From: Bacteroidota bacterium
Lineage (GTDB): Bacteria; Bacteroidota; Bacteroidia; Chitinophagales; Chitinophagaceae
Reading direction: 5' to 3'
Assembly (NCBI GenBank): GCA_029555415.1
Contig: JAKPSI010000075.1
Location: forward strand, 1-32,184
DNA: 32,184 nt
The notes under the pieces are model-generated. The model was given only the letters and a program-made list of their open reading frames with translations, did no database searches and had not been told where the DNA came from. The position numbers were made by a program, and so were the translations under genes. Below, piece by piece: positions 24,894 to 32,184 of this stretch. How positions within the stretch are numbered: the first letter of the stretch is position 1; each line of letters starts with the position of its first letter.

Positions 24894-25751
24894 ATGAAAA
24901 GGATCTTGACCCTCTGTACCGCTCTGTGCCTGATGACAGCATTGAACGCGCAATCAGACAGCACACGTAATAACAACACCAGTGACACCATCCGTATCGG
25001 CGGTATGATCATCATCAAAAAAGCAGGCAGCAATTCCCGCGAGATCGTACACGACCGTGAATACCGCATGCGCAGCCGCCGGATCAATAACCCTTCCAAC
25101 GTAAGCACCAACTGGTGGATCTTCGACCTGGGTTTCTCCAACTACAAGGACAACACCAACTATGGCAGTCTGGCCGCGCAAGCTTATGCGCCCGGCAGCA
25201 ACAGCAGCTGGTTCGACCTGAAGGACGGCAAATCCCGCAATGTGAACGTGTGGTTCTTCATGCAGCGCCTGAACATGATCAAACATGTGGTGAACCTGAA
25301 GTATGGTCTGGGTCTGGAGCTGAACAACTATGCATACAAACAGCATATCCGTTATCAGGAGAATACCCTGGCTGTTCCGAATCCGCCCCGTGTCGTTCTG
25401 GATGCCACTCCTGGCCGCACTTACAAAAAGGATAAACTGGCTGCGGATTACCTGACCGTGCCGATGATGATCAACTTCAATTTTACGCCGCACCGTCATG
25501 ATGGTTTCGGTTTCAGCGCCGGTATCAGTGCAGGCTATCTGTACAGTGCCCGTAACAAGACCATCACTTCTGACGAGCATAAAGAAAAAGCCAAGGATGA
25601 TTTTGAACTGGAAAGGTGGAAACTGGCTTATGTGGCTGAGCTTTCGCTGGGACCCGTTCGTTTCTATGGCACTTATTCCATGGGTAAGATGTATGAGCGC
25701 GGACTGGATATGACCCCTTACACATTCGGTTTCCGTTTCAGCAACTGGTAA
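24894..25751 (+). CDS. Outer-membrane beta-barrel protein
   Basis: 285 residues with a signal peptide (MKRILTLCTALCLMTALNAQ). A polar N-terminal region with GGMIIIKKAGSNSREIVHD precedes a series of amphipathic strands: TNWWIFDLGFSNYKDN, NVNVWFFMQRLNMIKHVVNL, TVPMMINFNFTPHRHDGFG and FSAGISAGYLYSAR. It ends in TFGFRFSNW with a terminal aromatic, as outer-membrane barrels do. It follows the anti-sigma gene by 26 bases and is likely co-transcribed, so it may be the surface component or a target of the sigma/anti-sigma pair. The ligand is unknown. Confidence 0.83.
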   Translation: MKRILTLCTALCLMTALNAQSDSTRNNNTSDTIRIGGMIIIKKAGSNSREIVHDREYRMRSRRINNPSNVSTNWWIFDLGFSNYKDNTNYGSLAAQAYAPGSNSSWFDLKDGKSRNVNVWFFMQRLNMIKHVVNLKYGLGLELNNYAYKQHIRYQENTLAVPNPPRVVLDATPGRTYKKDKLAADYLTVPMMINFNFTPHRHDGFGFSAGISAGYLYSARNKTITSDEHKEKAKDDFELERWKLAYVAELSLGPVRFYGTYSMGKMYERGLDMTPYTFGFRFSNW

Positions 25752-25771
25752 TCCTTCAACATATTTCTCAT

Positions 25772-25822
25772 GTGATCTTTTTGAGATCACACACGCCGGC
25801 AGTCTCTACTGCCGGCTCTTTT
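25772..25822 (+). terminator. Tandem hairpins ending the sigma / anti-sigma / barrel operon
   Basis: The first hairpin is GTGATCT-TTTTG-AGATCAC (25772-25790). The second, four bases later, is GCCGGCAGT-CTCT-ACTGCCGGC (25795-25816), followed by TCTTTT. The second has the GC-rich stem and T-run of an intrinsic terminator. Confidence 0.8.
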
Positions 25823-26004
25823 ATTGATGCAAAGCAATTTCCCCGGGATAATCCCTCCGGATATTTTCTAAACGTGCCGTTAAAACCGCTCCCGGGGGTG
25901 AAATAAAATTTCGTGGCACTACGTTTGAATCAGAACGGTGATCATATTCCGGTTGCGGGGCCTCCCACCAGTTCCGCAACAGCCAACCTAAAAAATAGCG
26001 TGTT

Positions 26005-26571
26005 ATGAAAAGTGTTGCAGTGCTGGCTTTGTTGCTGTTGGGCAGTTCCCTGACCGCCACCCGTATCGCCCCATCCCGTGCCGTAAGGATCACGGCGTTC
26101 CGGCGGCCGGCGGCTTCAGATGGACCCATTGGTGCGGTAAAGATCGTGATCGACAAAACGGATTACGAGCTCAACATCTACGATGAAAAAGGCTGGTATG
26201 CCACCTACCCGGTTGTTTTTGGCAATAACAGTCTGAGTGATAAAAAAATGGAGGGCGACAATAACACCCCTGAAGGTGATTTCAAGATCATCGCGAAAAG
26301 AGTACACGATAAATGGGACCGGTTCATGTCCATCAATTACCCCACCGCAGCGAGTTATGAAAAATTCCGTCAGCGCAAGGAACGCGGCGAGATCCCTGCC
26401 AATGCGAAGATCGGCGGGGGTATCGGCATCCACGGCACCTGGCCGCATGAGGACTTTGTGATCGACAAATACAAGAACTGGACCATGGGATGCATCTCGA
26501 TGAAGCGTTCTGATGTGGAGGAATTGTATACCATCATACCGGTCGGGACCCCGGTGAACATCCGCAAATAG
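26005..26571 (+). CDS. L,D-transpeptidase (YkuD domain) protein
   Basis: 188 residues with an N-terminal signal-type segment (MKSVAVLALLLLGSSLTA). The YkuD domain runs from about residue 44 (AVKIVIDKTDYELNIYDEKG) to 186. The catalytic block is GGGIGIHGTWPHE with His143 and NWTMGCISMKRSDVEELY with the nucleophile Cys163, fitting the family pattern HX14-19 then [ST]xGC. It also has NNTPEGDFKI, the usual TPxGxF strand. Such enzymes make 3-3 peptidoglycan cross-links or attach proteins to peptidoglycan in the periplasm. It stands alone, followed by its own terminator. Which reaction it performs is not visible. Confidence 0.9.
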   Translation: MKSVAVLALLLLGSSLTATRIAPSRAVRITAFRRPAASDGPIGAVKIVIDKTDYELNIYDEKGWYATYPVVFGNNSLSDKKMEGDNNTPEGDFKIIAKRVHDKWDRFMSINYPTAASYEKFRQRKERGEIPANAKIGGGIGIHGTWPHEDFVIDKYKNWTMGCISMKRSDVEELYTIIPVGTPVNIRK

Positions 26572-26650
26572 TTGTTGACATTTTTTCCAGTCGTGTTTAT
26601 GAAAAAAGAATAGTCCGCATTTTTGCGCAAACGAATTCGAAAAACCTGAT

Positions 26651-26678
26651 AAAGCAGCCCATCCGTGCTGCTTTTTTT
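26651..26678 (+). terminator. Terminator of the L,D-transpeptidase gene
   Basis: AAAGCAGC-CCATCCGT-GCTGCTTT is an 8-bp stem followed by further T, 79 bases after the stop codon. Confidence 0.8.
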
Positions 26679-26680
26679 GT

Positions 26681-26730
26681 TACACAGATTGACGCAGATT
26701 AACACAGATTGACGCGGATTAACACAGATC
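26681..26730. repeat. 10-base-period array of ACACAGATT / GACGCAGATT units
   Basis: Five units in exact 10-base register alternate ACACAGATT with GACGCAGATT or GACGCGGATT. The array is related to the one at 8382-8448. Confidence 0.85.
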
Positions 26731-26736
26731 AGGTTT

Positions 26737-26905
26737 AACACGAATGAACACGAAGGGGTACGAATGGGCACGAATGAGCCGTTTAAATTGGTAAATACCT
26801 TTCAATACGCAGCTGCACTGTTAAGCCAGCCGCCTGATTAAATATCACTCCTCCTGCTTTAGGGAAAAATTCGTGTGCATTCGCAAACCTTCATGTGCAT
26901 TCGTG
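26737..26905. repeat. Inverted pair of 10-base-period CGAATG arrays
   Basis: The left array 26737-26777 repeats CGAA(T/G)GnnnA four times on the plus strand. The right array 26870-26905 is the same motif on the minus strand (CGAATGCACA twice with a degenerate unit TGAAGGTTTG between). The roughly 90 bases between them (26780-26868) show no gene and no other signal I can name. Confidence 0.7.
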
Positions 26906-26927
26906 AAATATTCCTTATAAATAAAAG

Positions 26928-26953
26928 AGTCCGGAGTCTAAGACTCCGGACTT
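26928..26953. other. Near-perfect palindromic hairpin sharing its stem with the 8467 terminator
   Basis: AGTCCGGAGTCT, one base A, then AGACTCCGGACT: 12-bp perfect arms. Only two T follow on the plus strand, so it is not a clear terminator in that direction. Its core GTCCGGAGT/ACTCCGGAC equals that of the hairpin at 8467-8500. Confidence 0.7.
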
Positions 26954-26961
26954 CTATAAAA

Positions 26962-26998
26962 TAAAAAAACGCCGCAAAGTTTCATCTCAAAGCGGCGG
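26962..26998 (-). terminator. Terminator of acs
   Basis: On the minus strand CGCCGC ... GCGGCG forms a 6-bp GC stem around a 16-base loop, followed by seven T. It lies 18 bases after the acs stop. Confidence 0.75.
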
Positions 26999-27016
26999 TT
27001 AAATTATCTGAGGTTA

Positions 27017-28942
27017 CTACAATTTGCCACTCCTGATCTCTTCCACTACACCCGGATCAAGTAAGGTAGTGGTATCACCCAGGTTGCCCGTATCCCCTTC
27101 CGCGATCTTGCGGAGGATGCGGCGCATGATCTTACCGCTGCGGGTTTTCGGCAGACCTTTCACGAACTGGATCTTATCCGGTTTCGCAATGGGCCCGATG
27201 ACACGGGTAACGGTCTGCAGGATATCCTGACGGGTAAGGTTCTCGTCGCCATGCACATGATCATAGATCACATAGGCGTAAACACCCTGTCCTTTGATAT
27301 CGTGCGGATAGCCTACCACGGCACTTTCCACCACGCCCGCGTGCATATTGATCGCGTTCTCCACTTCTGCGGTGCCGATGCGGTGACCGCTCACGTTGAG
27401 TACATCATCCACACGGCCGGTGATGCGGTAGTTCCCGTTCTCATCACGTGAAGCGCCGTCACCGGTGAAATACAGGTTCGGGTAAGCGGAGAAATAATTC
27501 AGGCGGCAGCGTTCATGATCACCATAAGTGGTGCGGATGACCGAAGGCCAGGGGTGGCGGATACAAAGATTGCCGCTGACATTATTGCCTTCAATGATCT
27601 TTCCATTCTCATCCACCAGGATGGGATCCACACCAGGCAAGGGCAAGGTGGCGTACGTGGGTTTATCCGGTGTTACGCCGGCCATATTGGAGATCAGGAT
27701 ACCACCGGTTTCGGTTTGCCACCAGGTATCCACGATCGGACATTTGCCTTTACCGATATTCTCATGATACCAGTGCCAGGCTTCCTGATTGATCGGTTCA
27801 CCTACGGTACCCAGTACTTTGAGACTGTCGAGTTTATGACCATGCACATGACCCAGTCCGAATCCCATCAGTGAGCGGATGGCCGTAGGTGCTGTATACA
27901 AAATATTGACTTTGTATTTATCGATGATATCCCAGAAACGACCTGCATCGGGCCAGGTGGGAATGCCTTCGAACATCACCGACGTGGCGCCGGCGCTCAG
28001 CGGGCCGTACAGGATATAGCTGTGTCCCGTGATCCATCCGATATCCGCTGTACAGAAATGAATATCTTCTTTCTGATACTGGAATACATTCACGAAAGTG
28101 TAGGCGGTGTATACCATATAACCCGCGCAACTATGTACCACTCCCTTGGGTTTTCCCGTGGAGCCGGATGTATATAATATGAAGAGCGGATCTTCGGCAT
28201 CCATTTCCGTAGCGGGGAATGAGACCTTGCCATCTTTCTCCACCTGCTGTTCCGCGTGTTCCATTTCATCTTCCCACCACACATCGCGGCCTTTGAGCAT
28301 GGACACCGGCGTGCGGGTACGTGTGTACACGATCACTTTCTTTACGGTGCGGTTACCGATGAGGGCATCATCGATCACACTCTTGAGCGGAATATCCTTA
28401 TTGCCACGATACGCACCATCGCAGGTTACGATGTACTCCGCATTGGCATCATATAAACGGTCGGCAATGCTTTGTGCGGAGAATCCGCCGAAGATCACAC
28501 TGTGAATGGCTCCTACCCTTGCGCAACCCAGTACCGCATAAGCGAGTTCGGGTACCATGCCCATGTAGATACAAACACGGTCGCCTTTCTTCACACCCAG
28601 ATTGGTCAGTACCTGCGCGAACTGGCAAACCCTTTTATGAAGACGGTTATAGGTCACCACGCGTGTACGCTCTTCCGGATTATTGGGTTCCCAGATGATG
28701 GCGGGTTTATCACCCATGGTGGCGAGGTGGCGGTCGATACAATTTTCAGTGATATTGAGCTTCGCTCCTTTGAACCATTCTATTTTCGGCTCACTGAAGT
28801 TCCAGTCAAGCACTTTGTCCCAGGGTTTCCTCCACTGGAAATGAGAAGCGACTTCTCCCCAGAATCCTTCCGGATCTTCGGTGCTCTTTTTATATGCGGC
28901 TTTATACTCTTCCGCATTTTTGATCTGATAGGGATATGACAT
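27017..28942 (-). CDS. acs: Acetyl-CoA synthetase (acetate--CoA ligase)
   Basis: This 641-residue protein is full length for the AMP-forming acetate--CoA ligase, which makes acetyl-CoA from acetate, ATP and CoA through acetyl-AMP in the cytoplasm. Marks are the Acs N-terminal part (WFKGAKLNITENCIDRHLA), the P-loop-like YTSGSTGKPKGVVHS, TAPTAIRSLMGFG, the WWQTETGG acid/base segment, FTGDGASRDENGNYRITGR, and the C-terminal catalytic Lys in PKTRSGKIMRRILRKIA, the site that Pat-type acetyltransferases modify in other bacteria. It is divergent from an HTH gene and from porin and symporter genes, which fits an acetate or short-chain carboxylate uptake locus. Confidence 0.97.
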   Translation of the reverse strand: MSYPYQIKNAEEYKAAYKKSTEDPEGFWGEVASHFQWRKPWDKVLDWNFSEPKIEWFKGAKLNITENCIDRHLATMGDKPAIIWEPNNPEERTRVVTYNRLHKRVCQFAQVLTNLGVKKGDRVCIYMGMVPELAYAVLGCARVGAIHSVIFGGFSAQSIADRLYDANAEYIVTCDGAYRGNKDIPLKSVIDDALIGNRTVKKVIVYTRTRTPVSMLKGRDVWWEDEMEHAEQQVEKDGKVSFPATEMDAEDPLFILYTSGSTGKPKGVVHSCAGYMVYTAYTFVNVFQYQKEDIHFCTADIGWITGHSYILYGPLSAGATSVMFEGIPTWPDAGRFWDIIDKYKVNILYTAPTAIRSLMGFGLGHVHGHKLDSLKVLGTVGEPINQEAWHWYHENIGKGKCPIVDTWWQTETGGILISNMAGVTPDKPTYATLPLPGVDPILVDENGKIIEGNNVSGNLCIRHPWPSVIRTTYGDHERCRLNYFSAYPNLYFTGDGASRDENGNYRITGRVDDVLNVSGHRIGTAEVENAINMHAGVVESAVVGYPHDIKGQGVYAYVIYDHVHGDENLTRQDILQTVTRVIGPIAKPDKIQFVKGLPKTRSGKIMRRILRKIAEGDTGNLGDTTTLLDPGVVEEIRSGKL

Positions 28943-29028
28943 AGCGATCGTTTTTTGTATGGACTAAAAATAAAGAAAGATCAAAAGCCGTTCGTTATTT
29001 GTTTGCTAAATAAGTATATTTATGCTAA

Positions 29029-29047
29029 ACTGGTATAGCTGACCAGT
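29029..29047. promoter_or_regulatory. Inverted repeat before the zinc-ribbon HTH gene (candidate operator)
   Basis: ACTGGT-ATAGCTG-ACCAGT is a perfect 6-bp inverted repeat with a 7-base spacer, centred 24 bases before the ATG at 29062. It lies in the divergent region between acs and the HTH gene, where a self-regulating DNA-binding protein would be expected to bind. No promoter boxes fit the Bacteroidota consensus well here. Confidence 0.4.
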
Positions 29048-29061
29048 ACACTACTGCCAAT

Positions 29062-29493
29062 ATGAAACAGATCGCCTGTCCAAAATGCAAGAGTGAGGAC
29101 CTCATCAAAAGCGGCATCGTCAAGGGCCGGCAGCGATTTCGCTGTAAATCGTGCAACTACTTTTTCACGGTACTCAAAGAGGGGAAGAACATCGACCCGT
29201 ACTATGTCATCAAAGCACTGCAATTGTACATTGAAGGGGTCACCTACCGCGAGATCGAACGCATCCTCGGTATCAGCCATGTTTCCGTCATGAACTGGGT
29301 GAAGAAGTATCACATCACCGCGCCCGAGAATTATGAATACCGGCCTACCTACAAAGTACTGAACCACACGGAGCTTCTTGATTTTTTCAAAGACCGTGAA
29401 AAGCTGAAAGCAGCAGGCTGTATGATCACGGAACTGGGCGACAAATTCATGGTCATCAAATGGGAACGGTTCCGCAAAAATCCCTTTTCCTGA
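29062..29493 (+). CDS. InsA-like zinc-ribbon helix-turn-helix protein, likely a domesticated regulator
   Basis: The 143-residue product begins with a four-Cys zinc ribbon like that of IS1 InsA: ACPKCKSEDLIKSG (Cys6, Cys9) and QRFRCKSCNYFF (Cys28, Cys31). A helix-turn-helix follows at residues about 60-83 (GVTYREIERILGISHVSVMN). Residues about 96-143 form a short extra domain (LNHTELLDFFKDREKLKAAG then ITELGDKFMVIKWERF) absent from IS1 InsA. There is no InsB/DDE transposase downstream and no terminal inverted repeats were seen, so a mobile element is unlikely. Divergence from acs and position ahead of the porin and symporter genes suggest a regulator of carboxylate use; that role is inference. 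Confidence 0.75.
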   Translation: MKQIACPKCKSEDLIKSGIVKGRQRFRCKSCNYFFTVLKEGKNIDPYYVIKALQLYIEGVTYREIERILGISHVSVMNWVKKYHITAPENYEYRPTYKVLNHTELLDFFKDREKLKAAGCMITELGDKFMVIKWERFRKNPFS

Positions 29494-29604
29494 GTATCCG
29501 TTTTAGCAGGAATATATCTCTCCTTTTTTTTCGTTGGTGAATTGGACAACATTTGGATCGTCCATCTTTTTTACGGCAACTGCCGCATCAAAACACTAAC
29601 GATT

Positions 29605-30882
29605 ATGAAAAAGCTTGCATGCAATGCAATCCTGCTGTGCGCCGCCGCACTGCTTCCCGTTGCAGGTAAACTCATGGCCCAGGCCAAACCTGCTGACAAC
29701 TCCGCCAACTGGGGGATCAAGCTGTACGGCTTCGTACGGAATGATATCATGTTCGATTCCCGCCAGCTCGTATCCGCACGCGAAGGCGATCTTTCCCTTT
29801 ATCCGAAGGACAAATCCAATGATGTGAACGGCAAGGACATCAACGCCGCCCCTACCTTCCACATGCTGGCCATCACTTCCCGCCTCGGCGGCACGATCAC
29901 CGGCCCGGATGCCTTCGGTGCTAAAACTTCTGCGATCCTTGAAGCCGAGTTCTTCGGTAACATCGATGCTGACATCAATGAATTCCGGTTACGCCATGCA
30001 TGGGCCAAGCTCGACTGGCCAAAAACGCAACTGGCATTCGGACAGTACTGGCATCCAATGTTCGTCACGGATTGCTATCCCGGTGTGATCGACTTCAACA
30101 CCGGCATGCCTTTCCAGCCTTTCAACAGGAGTCCGCAGGTGAGGCTCACGCAGAAACTGGGTACAGAAGGAAAAACTTCATTCATCCTGGCCGCGATCTC
30201 ACAAAGGGATTTCGCCAGTGTTGCACCTTCCGGTTACAACGCGACCGATCCCTTACGCAACAGTGCCATCCCCAATCTCCATGCACAATTACAGTACAAG
30301 GACGCGCATTTCCTGATCGGTGGTGGTATTGATTACAAAACGATCCGTCCCCGTCTGAGTTCCGGCACACCCGCGGTTGTTTCAAAAGCCAAAGCCGATG
30401 GTTTCTCCCTGATCGGATATATGAAGATCAGTACACCCGGACTGACCATCAAAGCAGAAGCTGTTCGTGGCAAGAACCTGACCGACCATGTCATGATCGG
30501 TGGATACCTTGGTTACACGGCCGCACCAGGCGCGGTAGAAACCTATCATTCCACCACCACGAATTCTTTCTGGCTGGACATGAGCGGTACTGGTAAAAAG
30601 ATCATCCCCGGGATCTTCGCGGGATTCACCAATAATGCCGGTGCGCAAGATGGCGCAAACGCCGCATATGGCCGCGGGATCGTAGTGAGTGGCAGAGGCG
30701 TGAAAGATGTATTCAGGATATCGCCACGTTTTGAAATTATTTCCGGTAAATTTAAACTGGGTACCGAGATCGAATACACTTCAGCTCATTATGGCACCGT
30801 GTCGAACAACGCGAAAGTGAACGGTACGACTGACAACATCAGTAACACACGCTTACTGTTCACCACAACATTCTCCTTTTAA
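29605..30882 (+). CDS. Porin-like outer-membrane beta-barrel protein
   Basis: 425 residues from ATG 29605, which gives a clean signal peptide (MKKLACNAILLCAAALLPVA, cleavage near LMAQA). The in-frame upstream ATG at 29542 would place 21 residues before it and is rejected. The mature protein begins WGIKLYGFVRNDIMFDSRQ, resembling the first strand of DcaP-like and other trimeric porins, and continues as amphipathic strands: LEAEFFGNIDADINEFRLRH, WAKLDWPKTQLAFGQYWHPM, LIGGGIDYKTIRP. It ends in LLFTTTFSF with the terminal Phe needed for barrel assembly. Lying 23 bases before the symporter gene, it probably lets the same substrate cross the outer membrane. Confidence 0.82.
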   Translation: MKKLACNAILLCAAALLPVAGKLMAQAKPADNSANWGIKLYGFVRNDIMFDSRQLVSAREGDLSLYPKDKSNDVNGKDINAAPTFHMLAITSRLGGTITGPDAFGAKTSAILEAEFFGNIDADINEFRLRHAWAKLDWPKTQLAFGQYWHPMFVTDCYPGVIDFNTGMPFQPFNRSPQVRLTQKLGTEGKTSFILAAISQRDFASVAPSGYNATDPLRNSAIPNLHAQLQYKDAHFLIGGGIDYKTIRPRLSSGTPAVVSKAKADGFSLIGYMKISTPGLTIKAEAVRGKNLTDHVMIGGYLGYTAAPGAVETYHSTTTNSFWLDMSGTGKKIIPGIFAGFTNNAGAQDGANAAYGRGIVVSGRGVKDVFRISPRFEIISGKFKLGTEIEYTSAHYGTVSNNAKVNGTTDNISNTRLLFTTTFSF

Positions 30883-30905
30883 ATCAATCTACAAACACAA
30901 CTGAT

Positions 30906-32184
30906 ATGAGTTTTCAAACAGAAAAAAAAGGACTGGCCGGGGTCATTGCGGCCTCTTCGGTCGGTACGCTGATCGAGTGGTACGACTTTTACATCTTTGG
31001 TAGTCTGGCAACGATCATCGCCACCAAGTTCTTCCCAGCCGGTAACCAAACGCTGGCCTTGCTTTCCACACTGGCCACGTTCGCGGCCGGTTTCGTGGTC
31101 CGTCCATTCGGCGCCCTTTTCTTCGGAAGGCTGGGTGACCTGATCGGAAGAAAATATACATTCCTGCTCACGCTTGTGATCATGGGTCTGTCCACTTTCC
31201 TGATCGGATGTATCCCGAGTTATGAAACGATCGGTTATCTCGCACCGGTACTGGTCCTCGTCCTCCGCTTGCTCCAGGGCCTGGCACTGGGCGGTGAATA
31301 TGGAGGAGCCGCAACTTATGTGGCTGAACACTCTCCCGCTGAACGCCGCGGCTTCTGGACCTCCTGGATACAGACCACCGCAACGATCGGTCTTTTCGTT
31401 TCCCTGCTGGTCATCATCAGTGTGAAAGGCGCAATGACCGAAAAATCATTCGGCGACTGGGGCTGGCGTGTTCCGTTCTGGATCAGCATCATCATGGTCG
31501 GCATCTCGATCCTGATCCGTATGCGTATGTCCGAATCACCGCTCTTCGCCAAAGTGAAGGCAGAAGGCAAACATTCCACGAACCCGCTCAAGGAAAGTTT
31601 CGGTCATAAACTGAATTTCAAATTCGTACTGCTGGCGCTTTTCGGTGCCACGATGGGACAGGGTGTTGTATGGTACACCGGTCAGTTCTACGCGCTGAGT
31701 TTTATCCAGAACACGCTGAGTGTGGATGTGGCACAGGCCAGTAAACTGATCATGTGGTCACTGCTGTTCGGTACACCCTTCTTCGTATTCTTCGGCTGGC
31801 TGTCGGATAAAGTGGGCCGTAAGTGGATCATGATGATCGGCATGCTGGTGGCTGTGCTCAGCTACCGTTATATCTACAGCGCGATGTATGATGCTGGAAG
31901 CGTGAAAACCAAACAGGAAGTGGTGGCCAGTACGAAAGTGGATGTAAAGATGGCCGTGGATGAGAAAGTAGCGACGGACAGTGTCCGCACCACCACCACC
32001 AACAAAGTGTATGTAGACGGGACCACTTACAAGGAAGTGAAGAAAGAAACCATCCATGCGGATGTGACCAAAGCCGATCCGGCAAAGGATGTGAAAGTAA
32101 GCAAGACCGTCGTGCTGGACAGTAGTTCCTTCTGGAAGATCGTGTTCTGGGTATTCATACAGGTCCTCTTCGTAACGATGGTGT
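30906..32184 (+). CDS. MHS-family MFS transporter with large periplasmic loop (3' end cut by window)
   Basis: 426 codons are visible and the frame runs off the window. MHS (metabolite:H+ symporter, ProP/ShiA/KgtP-like) marks are GTLIEWYDFYIFGSLA, the motif A loop GRLGDLIGRKY, RLLQGLALGGEYGGAATYVA followed by EHSPAERRGFWTSW, and a second GWLSDKVGRK. The family carries carboxylates, shikimate, proline/betaine or 2-oxoglutarate with protons across the inner membrane. An insertion of about 80 residues (31891-32129), rich in Lys, Thr, Val and Asp, separates what looks like segments 9 and 10, on the predicted periplasmic side. With the upstream porin and divergent acs, acetate or a related carboxylate is a reasonable guess for the substrate. 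Confidence 0.88.
   Translation, partial: MSFQTEKKGLAGVIAASSVGTLIEWYDFYIFGSLATIIATKFFPAGNQTLALLSTLATFAAGFVVRPFGALFFGRLGDLIGRKYTFLLTLVIMGLSTFLIGCIPSYETIGYLAPVLVLVLRLLQGLALGGEYGGAATYVAEHSPAERRGFWTSWIQTTATIGLFVSLLVIISVKGAMTEKSFGDWGWRVPFWISIIMVGISILIRMRMSESPLFAKVKAEGKHSTNPLKESFGHKLNFKFVLLALFGATMGQGVVWYTGQFYALSFIQNTLSVDVAQASKLIMWSLLFGTPFFVFFGWLSDKVGRKWIMMIGMLVAVLSYRYIYSAMYDAGSVKTKQEVVASTKVDVKMAVDEKVATDSVRTTTTNKVYVDGTTYKEVKKETIHADVTKADPAKDVKVSKTVVLDSSSFWKIVFWVFIQVLFVTMV

Noticed and set aside
25821-26156. A 111-codon minus-strand frame in the gap before the L,D-transpeptidase
   Set aside because: It overlaps the start of a well-supported gene antisense, has no recognisable motif, and its first third is the mirror of the coding region.
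26572-27016. A hidden gene or tRNA in the 445-base gap
   Set aside because: No frame with a start and sensible composition and no cloverleaf pattern was seen; the gap holds terminators, repeats and a hairpin only.
29062-29493. An active IS1-type insertion sequence
   Set aside because: Only an InsA-like part exists; no InsB or DDE transposase, no frameshift-fused frame and no terminal inverted repeats were found around it.
29543-29570. Terminator after the zinc-ribbon HTH gene (TGGAC ... GTCCA then T-run)
   Set aside because: The stem is only 5 bp with a 12-base loop, too weak to call; read-through into the porin gene is quite possible.

Overview
This window looks like chromosomal DNA from a Bacteroidota bacterium, most likely of the Chitinophagaceae/Sphingobacteriia type. 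The evidence is the long, three-part IspG, BatB/BatC aerotolerance-type proteins, an ECF sigma factor paired with a Cys-less anti-sigma protein, lipoproteins with short lipoboxes, a CBM9/DUF5916 outer-membrane protein, a giant BNR-propeller plus Ig-repeat surface protein, and mostly weak Shine-Dalgarno signals. The lineage call is inference from gene content. No tRNA, rRNA, CRISPR array, phage or intact insertion sequence was seen.

Layout. Positions 1-4537 (minus) hold the first 1512 codons of a giant secreted protein, cut by the window edge. Positions 4706-8500 hold ridA (minus), then a plus-strand run: a degenerate 3-hydroxyacyl-CoA-dehydrogenase-like protein overlapping tsaB, a Cys-less ArsR-type regulator with its own terminator, and a CstB-like persulfide dioxygenase/rhodanese fusion. 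A putative Fe(II)/2-oxoglutarate hydroxylase (minus) and a large CBM9/DUF5916 barrel protein (plus) follow to 11992. From 12117 to 20657 nine genes run on the minus strand. In transcription order they are a 42-residue lipoprotein, a secreted protein, a class D beta-lactamase-like lipoprotein, batB, batC, ispG, a YhhN-family membrane protein, nadB and an LpxL-like acyltransferase. Positions 20896-25822 hold a lipoprotein, kbl (minus), a small membrane/secreted protein, and an ECF sigma / anti-sigma / outer-membrane barrel operon. After an L,D-transpeptidase at 26005-26571 comes a 445-base repeat-rich gap. The right end (27017-32184) is a divergent locus: acs on the minus strand, and on the plus strand an InsA-like zinc-ribbon HTH protein, a porin-like barrel and an MHS-family transporter cut by the window edge.

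How the genes fit together. The right-end locus reads as a carboxylate uptake and activation module: outer-membrane pore, inner-membrane symporter and acetyl-CoA synthetase, with a regulator that appears to be a domesticated IS1-type DNA-binding protein and has an inverted repeat just upstream of its start codon. The sigma / anti-sigma / barrel trio reads as an envelope-stress or surface-sensing unit whose anti-sigma protein contains an internal duplication. The intergenic gaps after the CstB-like gene and after the L,D-transpeptidase share a family of 10-base-period repeats, each followed by a hairpin with the same stem core. This is the clearest structure not explained by genes.
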